DNA of 64,000 nt, from assembly GCF_020283565.1 (NCBI RefSeq), contig NC_060063.1, forward strand, positions 20,898,720-20,962,719. Direction: 5' to 3'. The notes beneath the pieces are model-generated. The model was not told the origin of the DNA and searched no databases. It worked only from the letters and a program-made list of their open reading frames with translations. Both the position numbers and the translations under genes were made by a program. This document shows positions 56,698 to 64,000 of this stretch, one piece after another (within the stretch, counting starts at the first letter, position 1; every line of letters begins with the position of its first letter). The DNA comes from Trifolium pratense. Lineage: Eukaryota; Streptophyta; Magnoliopsida; Fabales; Fabaceae.

Positions 56698-58016
56698 TGC
56701 AAGTGCACAAAATTGCTACCAAGTAATAAAGTGATAAGTTTATCGTTCTCCATAGGAATATAGATTGTTGTGTTTGTTTGTTTGAAAGGTATCTTTGCGG
56801 GTAATAGTAAATGACAGGAAATTAAAGAATAGAAAGTAAATGACATAAAAATAAATGTTGTGTGTGTGACCACACGGGGTGGTTAAGTGTGGTCGGATCC
56901 CTCCCTTACTCCTGTTTGGTGGTTATTCCCTTGTTTCCCTCTATCAGGAATTAGACTATTAAAAATAGGTTCAGAAGCACTCGTTCCATATTTCTATTAC
57001 AGACTGTTCAGAATCTAGTTAGTGATTACCCTTACTCTGTTTAAATATCCTCGCTCCAGGTTCTACTTTTTTGTTACAAACGTTGGTATCATTACCTTAG
57101 TGGCTCCATGCGTCACAAGCTGTCATGTGTGCCTCTAACTAGTCCTAACTCTACCTCGGATAGATATTATTGTTCGTTCTAATCCTATACTAAGACCTCA
57201 GATACTTAATTTAATGGTCTCATCTTGGTCATAGCACATCGTCCTTCGTTCGGGATTACTAGCTTTGTTTCCTATGCGATATCCATTAGGTCCTTAGATT
57301 TTATTCTAATGTGATCAGTATTAAAATAAATATAAAACCAGGCGATAAAAGAGTTTGAAAGTAGAAACAATTGAATTTATACCCAAATTATACAAAACTA
57401 AACATTCGTAAGGGAGTTCCTCGACTCCACCTAATCTTGGAAAAATAAATTACAAAGACAAAAAGAAAAGAACCTTATTGGCCTTGGAGTTCCTTGGCCT
57501 TCTTGCCTCCTCCTTAGAGTTCTCCTAACTCTAGATTGATTATTCAATGTTCTGAATATTTTTGTGAATGAATAATAGTGGAGGAGGAAGACTCTATTTA
57601 TAGTTTTTCAGCTGGGTTTTAGGCTTTTCCGCGCGTCCATCGCACCCATCGTGGCCACGATGGCGTGTAATTTTACCTTATCGTGGCCTTATAGATTTCC
57701 TCAAGATTTTCTGCGTGCTTTTGCCGTCATCATCGTGCCACGATGACAAGTCATCGTTGTACGATATAAAAGATTTGTTGCAGATTTTCTTCAATTTAAA
57801 CCGCCTTCTCATCGCGCCACGCTAGGATCTCATCGTGGGTACGATGGCTGCGCTGTTTATTATGCTTTTGCTCTTTTATTCTGCTTTTTCCACTTTTTTT
57901 GCTTCTAGGCCAAGTAACTTCACTTTTCCAGGTATTTGCTTGCTTTTGGGCTTCAACTGCTATTAAAACTACCCTAAATTACTACTAAAAATATCATATA
58001 ATTGACTGTCATCACA
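56698..58016 (-). repeat. Ty3/gypsy LTR, Tat/Athila-like (about 1.3 kb)
   Basis: Minus-strand ends are TGTGATGACAG and GTGCACTTGCA. A purine tract AAGTGAGGGGT abuts its 5' side, so this is a 3' LTR. A minus-strand TATA box (CTATAAATAGAG near 57594) fits. The sequence just outside (GAGGACGAGCAACAGTTTAAG, minus strand; first 20 bases GAGGACGAGCAACAGTTTAA) is the phrase I associate with Tat/Athila 3' untranslated regions. A pair of ATCGTGGCCACGAT-type palindromes lies near 57650. Superfamily is likely, lineage tentative. Confidence 0.6.
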
Positions 58017-58946
58017 ACCCCTCACTTAAACTGTTGCTCGTCCTCTAGTAACATGCCTGCCAAACAAAATCGTCAGTGAAACAACAGATAACTTAGATGA
58101 CAGACAATTCACAACGTTTATATTTTGTCGGCACTGGTACCACCGATCTTCACTGCAGCGATCATGCTCAATCACCACTTGGTCCAAGAGACGTCAATAT
58201 TAGCAAGTACAACAGATGTCCACAAGAGTCCATGTTCAACTTTTTCTCTCTTCTCACATTTTCGCTCAATTTTGAAAGGGTATCTCTCAATCGACGTGAG
58301 ACTTGCCATTTTACCAAAGGCTTGCAAGGATTCTAAGAAACCAATCAAAGTTCGAACAGATACACATTTATTAGAGGTCTTTATGGGTTGTAATGTGGCT
58401 TAGGTAAATGTAGGATATTTTTGGGAAAGTAGTCTTAAAAATTGGAGTTAAGTATAACTACTTGTCCTTATTTAGGTGTAACATGTTACCTTGTAGTACC
58501 TTTTTGATGAGATACAAGAGAAAATTTTCTTTTGAGGACCGGATGTGTCTTTGTGTGGTCCTTATTCTATCACTATTTTCTTTTTCTTTTAGATTTTTTT
58601 TTTGAAGAGACTACTTTTTATGGAATTTTTTTATGTATTCCGGTCTTTTTTATTTTATTTTTTCTTTGTGATTGTTCTCTTGTACACCATCCCACATTTA
58701 GATGTTGCTAATTCCAGGAGCAACCCCACACTTGAAATGTTGCCAAGACAAGAGAACTAGATCTCTACCTAACTTCAAAGAGGGTAAAAGACTTTGTTTT
58801 TCAGGTCTTAGGCTTATAATATGGTTTGTCACCGAAAGAAAGAGATTTTATTTTTAGGGCTCAAAGAGGTTAGCAAAGGATAATTATATATGGGTGGCTT
58901 GAAAAAGGCTCTGGTTTTCATGAATAAAATGCCTCAATGCATATAA
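58017..58946 (-). other. Internal 3' region of the Tat/Athila-like element, non-coding
   Basis: Follows the polypurine tract inward on the minus strand. No gag-pol frame is visible, consistent with the long 3' untranslated region of these elements, or with a deletion. It is cut at 58946 by the Angela-type LTR. Confidence 0.45.
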
Positions 58947-60235
58947 TGAAGGAAAATCGTATTTAAAACAGAGTGTAAAACGCAGCGGAAATTAAAATTT
59001 TCCTTCGATGGATCCTTGCGAATGGACATGATCAGGGTTTCGGTTATTACCTATGAAGAACAATTCCTCGATTCTGAATTGATCACAAGCACCGCATGAT
59101 CACAACACCTCTAGCTGGTCCACACGAACAGTTTTCGTTCACATCTTAGTGCTAGCTGCAAGACGACGGTAGAGGGAGATTAGGGTTTTAGAGAATTTTA
59201 GGGTTTCTCTAAAATTAGGATTATGTGTGTAACCACAAGACTGAATTGCATAAGGCTCTATTTATAGAGCTTCTTATGTTGTCTTCAGGCCAAAGCGGTT
59301 ATTGGACTTCGCAAGCCCAATAACCTACTGTTACTAATCGCACCCCACTAATAAGTCATACTTATTTCTCCCGTCATTAACTGTCCTTATGTGTGTGACC
59401 CTGTAGGTTCCTATGACGTTGGCAATAATATTAATCTCGATATTATAAATAGTGAGCGGTATCTAACAACACATCACTGCTACCCAAGTCACAAGAATGT
59501 CACGTGATCTGACAAACCTTTCCGTGATAAATATCTTGTGTATAATTACCCTTTTACCATATGTCTATATTGAACACAAGGCATAGTATGTCACCCTTGC
59601 TAAGTTCAATATTGGGCCCATAGACATATCTCCTGTTATGTAGGAGGGGCAAATTCCATCTAGGTCACTCATGTCCCTCAGCATGATTCATGGAATACCC
59701 ATCAACCAACTTTATAGTCATCCTGTTACGGATAACGTTTGAATGGCAACAAGGTAATACACTCCTACATCTAGGGTACATAGTGATTTCAGGTCGAAGG
59801 GTGGAATACACCACTTATCACTATGAGAATATCTTATGACATTTCATAACACACTATGTAGTATTCTCACGGTGGGTCAATCTGATACAAATGTTACCCT
59901 TAACATTTATATCTATGTGAAGACTTGATAACTCTTTATCTATGATCCGTGAGATGTGATCATCAGTCTACCAACATAATAGCCTCTATGCTTTAATGTT
60001 ATCCCATTTCACTTTAAAGCTTGACTACGGATGCTTTAAGAATAGTGTTCTTATGTTTAATGGATTCTCACAATTAAGTCATACTTAACGTTCCACTTAA
60101 CGAACTAACTATTCTAGGGACTTTATTATTTTAACACATAAACATAATAAAGAAGAGCCTTTATTTAATAAATGAATTATTCAATACAACTATCATGCAA
60201 TTATAAATAATTGGCCTCTAGGGCTTACACCAACA
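58947..60235 (-). repeat. 3' LTR of the Angela-type copia element (1289 bp)
   Basis: Minus-strand start TGTTGGTGTAAGCCC directly after the polypurine-like AGTGGGAGAT, and end ATACGATTTTCCTTCA. A TATA box (CTATAAATAGAG, minus strand near 59260) is present. It lies 14 bp downstream of the pol stop codon at 60250. The partner LTR lies beyond the nested insertion and the window edge. Confidence 0.82.
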
Positions 60236-60249
60236 ATCTCCCACTAGCA

Positions 60250-62849
60250 CTAGAGCCAATCAGGCATACTCCTAATACCTATGCTCCTAGTATGGCCATC
60301 ATGCTTCAGCTGAGCAAGAGGTTTTGTAAGTGGGTCAGCAACATTGTCGAGTGTTGGTACTCTGCATATCTTCACATCTCCTCTATCAATTATTTCTCGA
60401 ATAAGATGATAGCGCCTGAGTATATGTTTGGACTTTTGGTGAGATCTAGGCTCCTTAGCTTGTGCGATTGCGCCATTGTTATCACAAAACAGATCAATGG
60501 GATCCACAATGCTAGGGAATATGCCAAGTTCATTAATGAACTTCTTTATCCAAACAACTTCCTTCGCTGCATTTGATGCGGCAATGTACTCAGCTTCCGT
60601 TGTAGAATCAGCAACTGTATCTTGCTTTGAACTCTTCCAGCTCACAGCGCCACCATTTATGCAAAACACAAAGCCAGACTGCGATCTAAAATCATCCCTA
60701 TCTGTCTGGAAGCTAGCATCAGTGTAACCAATTACATTTAGCTCTTCTTGACCTCCATATATTAGGAATGAGTCCTTAGTCCTTCTTAGGTACTTAAGGA
60801 TATTCTTGACAGTTACCCAATGAGCCTCACCAGGATCAGACTGATATCGACTCGTTGCGCTTAAGGCATATGAAACATCTGGACGAGTACATATCATGGC
60901 ATACATGATAGATCCTATAGCTGATGCATAAGGAATCTTACTCATGCGATCCCTTTCTTCCGTAGACGAAGGGGATTGTGTTTTCGAAAGACACAAGCCA
61001 TGCTGCATAGGAATGAATCCTTTCTTGGAATCATGCATATTAAAGCGTCTCAACACTTTATCTATGTATGTACTCTGACTTAAGCCAAGCAGTTTCTGAG
61101 ATCTATCTCTATAGATTCTTATTCCTAATATATAGGCTGCTTCACCCAGATCTTTCATAGAAAAGCAATTCCCTAACCAAGTTTTAACTTGTTGCAATGT
61201 AGGGATGTCGTTTCCTATAAGTAATATGTCATCTACATACAATACTAGGAACACGACTATGCTCCCACTAACCTTCTTGTAAACACAAGGTTCATCTTCA
61301 TTCTTGATGAATCCAAACTGTTTCACAGTTTCATCAAAACGAAGATTCCAACTTCTGGAAGCTTGCTTCAATCCGTAGATTGATCGCTGTAATTTGCATA
61401 TCTTTTTGGCTTCACCTGGAATGCAAAAACCTTCAGGTTGTGTCATGTACACATCCTCAAGGAGACTCCCATTAAGGAAGGCAGTTTTTACATCCATCTG
61501 CCAAATTTCATAATCATAGTATGCGGCGATGGCAAGTAAGATCCGAATGGATTTAATCATCGCAACTGGTGAAAAGGTTTCATCATAGTCTACGCCATGA
61601 ATTTGTTTGAAACCTTTAGCAACCAATCACGCTTTATAGGTCTGTACCTTTCCATCCATGTCCGTCTTCTTCTTGAAGACCCATTTGCATCCTATGGGCT
61701 TGACCGCATCAGGAGCTGCCACCAAGTTCCAAACTTGGTTTGTGTACATGGAATCCATTTCAGATTTCATGGCTTCAAGCCACTTCTTAGATTCAGGGCC
61801 AGTAATGGCCTCTTGGTAAGTCACAGGCTCATCTTGATCCATGAGTAATACATCACCTTGTTCCGATATGAGATATCCATATCTTTCAGGTTCTTGACGT
61901 ATCCTATTGGACCTACGTGGTTCTTGTGTTACATGAGCAGGATTCTCTGTCACAACATCTTGTGCATCGTGCTCTTGTTCCTCCATTGGTGTGTCATTAC
62001 TTTGTGGATCGTGAATTTCTTCAAGATCTACTTTCCTCCCACTGATTCCTTTGGAAACAAAGTCCTTTTCTAGGAATACTCCTGTTCGAGCGACAAACAC
62101 TTTGCCCTCAGAAGGATTGTAGAAGTGATATCCTTTCGTCTCTTTTGGATATCCCACAAAGAAGCACTTGTCAGATTTAGGTTCAAGTTTAGTAGAAATT
62201 TGACGTTTTACATAAACTTCGCAACCCCAAATCTTTAAGTAAGACATATGTGGTTTCTTGCCACTCCATATCTCATATGGTGTCTTTTCAACCGTTTTAG
62301 AAGGAACACGGTTAAGTGTATAAGCTGCTGTTAATAGAGCATGTCCCCAAAAGGAGTTTGGAAGATCAGCGTGACTCATCATTGACCGTACCATGTCCAA
62401 AAGGGTTCGGTTTCTTCTCTCAGATACACCATTCCATTGTGGTGTTCCAGGAGGAGTGAGTTGGGATAGGATCCCACACTCTTTTAGATGGTCATGAAAC
62501 TCTAGGCTTAAATACTCACCTCCTCGATCTGATCGAAGGGTTTTGATTTTCTTTCCTAGTTTGTTTTGTACTTCATTTTTAAATTCTTTGAACTTTTCAA
62601 AGGATTCAGATTTATGCTTCATTAGATACACATATCCATATCTACTGTAGTCATCAGTAAATGTGATGAAGTATTGAAAACCTCCTTTAGCATGTGTGTT
62701 CAATGGTCCACATACATCAGTATGTATGAGAGCCAAGAGATCACTTGCCCTTTCACCTTTACCAGTGAATGGGGTCTTTGTCATTTTTCCCAATAAGCAA
62801 GATCTGCATGTTTCAAAAGATTCATAATCAAATGAATCCAAGAGCCTAT
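60250..62849 (-). pseudogene. pol: Angela-type Ty1/copia pol, nearly intact, one stop, 5' part displaced
   Basis: Minus-strand coding begins in the pre-integrase zinc finger (LLDSFDYESFETCRSCLLG) and runs through the integrase (HTDVCGP, DDYSRYGYVY, then TPQWNGVSERRNR), then RT with LYVDDILLIGND (about 61228-61245) and RNase H (DSTTEAEYIA, then CDNNGAIAQAKEP), ending SIGIRSMPDWL. A single TGA (61627-61629) interrupts YKA-stop-LVAKGFKQ, where the family has Arg; a CGA-to-TGA transition fits. Everything else is open. Upstream coding (rest of pre-integrase, protease, gag) is separated by a Tekay-like LTR inserted at 62850. The Angela/BARE assignment rests on the integrase and RNase H wording as I know it. 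Confidence 0.9.
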
Positions 62850-64000
62850 TGTAACACCCAAACCCATTATTTATATATTTCTACCTTTAGTAAAATCTTT
62901 TTCAAAATACGCGGCGGAAAATCAAAGTTTGTTATTATAAAAGTCATGGTTCGAGCATTACACTCTTCAATCAAAATAATACTAAGGTAATTAATTAGTA
63001 AAAACAGTGTTTATACAAAATAATCCTCTTTATCAAAATGTATAGTTTTACAAATAAATACAAGAATGTCATAAAGACTCTATACCCTAAGTCCACCCTT
63101 TTTCCCGTGTCACAATCAGAGCGGAGCTTCACCGACGACTCAACATCGAATACCACAAAACCTGTGAATCTGGACCCCCAACGGTCCAGCACATAACACA
63201 TAAAAGAGAGTTAGACAACATACTCAAAATATACAAGTGTAAGTAAATGGTACTTAAACACTTCTTCATAAAACATGCATAATCATACATTATACACATA
63301 CATCATCATCTATCATTCAATTATAAGTTCTAGATCATTATAATCAAACATCGCTTCAACGAATAGAAATAAGCACACTTAGCAAAATATGTGTCACTTA
63401 ACAATTATCACATAAATGCAAACATATGTGTCACATATCACATATCAAATAATGTACACATATCCTAATGCAATCTAATGCCACAATCTTCATGCTATGT
63501 CCCCTAGACATATCTAATGCATGTGGTACCATCGTCTTTATTAGAGTATTTCACCTCTAATATCCTTCCTTATCGGATAAATATAATCCGATATCCTTCT
63601 TTATTGGAATATCCAATATCCCTAATATAATTCATGAATGCATGTATGTTTTCATGAATATTCTCACATCAACAATCACATTTAGCATTAAGCTCGTCAT
63701 TTATAAATGTGGAACACTATCCAACATTTCGTCTTTATTAAGATAACACTATACCTTAATATACGTCTTTATCGAATAACATAATTCGATATCCTTCTTT
63801 ATTAGAATCACATAATCCTAATATCCTTCTTTATTAAGTTGATTAACACCTTAATATACTTCTTTGATATTTAAACAAACATCATCAACAATCATCAACA
63901 CATACAATACATTTACTCACATTTTTAACACAATACTAATAATATAAGTAGAGTGTATTAAGCATGCATTTTATCATAAAACAAACTCCAGAATCGGAAT
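62850..64000 (-). repeat. Tekay-like Ty3/gypsy LTR, runs off the right edge
   Basis: Begins TGTAACACCC at the break in the Angela pol. In the same order as the LTR at 5551-9345 it carries GCGGCGGAAAATC, then CCCCCAACGGTCCAGCACAT, GAGAGTTAGAC and TGCATGTGGTACC. By that comparison it is in minus orientation, so this is its minus-strand 3' end. A series of TATCCTTCTTTAT-type imperfect repeats (63540-63870) fills the distal part. Whether it is a solo LTR or part of a complete element cannot be seen. Confidence 0.7.

Noticed and set aside
60211..60576. 121-codon plus-strand ORF, with others at 60476 and 61597
   Set aside because: Antisense to copia RNase H and RT coding sequence.
1..64000. CRISPR arrays, tRNA or rRNA genes, bacterial-type operons, viral genomes
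   Set aside because: Looked for in both orientations; the only tRNA-like sequences are SINE promoters and retrotransposon primer sites, and no regularly spaced repeat array exists.

Overview
This is nuclear DNA from a flowering plant. Spliced genes with GT-AG introns encode a chloroplast light-harvesting protein, a pollen-type LRR receptor kinase, an LSM1 and a GH28 pectinase-like protein. The background is AT-rich and packed with plant retrotransposons (SIRE, Angela, Tekay, Tat/Athila types), hAT, PIF/Harbinger and Helitron debris, TRIMs and SINEs. The flavour of the repeats suggests a legume, probably the cool-season papilionoid group (Medicago/Trifolium/Pisum/Vicia type); that placement is inference from pattern recognition, not a search.

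Layout. 1-5550 is the 5' two thirds of a minus-strand SIRE-type Ty1/copia element: pol with two deletions, an open gag, the PBS and one LTR. It sits inside a Tekay-type Ty3/gypsy LTR (5551-9345), which also carries a SIRE-type solo LTR with perfect target duplications (6169-7840). A stub of Tekay polyprotein follows (9346-9650). After 1.7 kb of anonymous AT-rich DNA comes a 3.6 kb non-autonomous hAT element (11333-14924).

The gene island runs from about 15.5 to 47.3 kb: LSM1 (+, 5 coding exons), a PRK3-like LRR receptor-like pseudokinase (-, 2 exons), an LHCA5-like photosystem I antenna gene (-, 5 exons), a GH28 polygalacturonase-like gene (+, 5 exons) and an acidic, internally duplicated protein of unknown function (+). 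The genes are unrelated functionally and form no operon or cluster. Coding exons were assembled by reading splice sites and checking phase; all four multi-exon genes close without internal stops. A 3'-end pseudocopy of the GH28 gene lies at 48.2-49.0 kb.

The most striking element is at 34990-42679, inside intron 3 of the GH28 gene: a 7.69 kb LTR element with two 2286-bp LTRs in which I saw no differences, a perfect 5-bp target duplication (AAGTA), intact primer-binding and polypurine sites, and no coding capacity. It is a very recent non-autonomous (LARD-type) insertion that seems to depend on a Tekay-like chromovirus.

From 49 to 64 kb the window is gene-free: TRIM-like elements, two PIF/Harbinger-like elements, a Tat/Athila-type LTR, and a minus-strand Angela-type copia element with nearly intact pol, interrupted near the right edge by another Tekay-like LTR. 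I found no CRISPR, phage, operon or obviously new defence or biosynthetic system. The unusual points are the young LARD, the nested element histories, the shared intronic repeats and the internally duplicated acidic protein.
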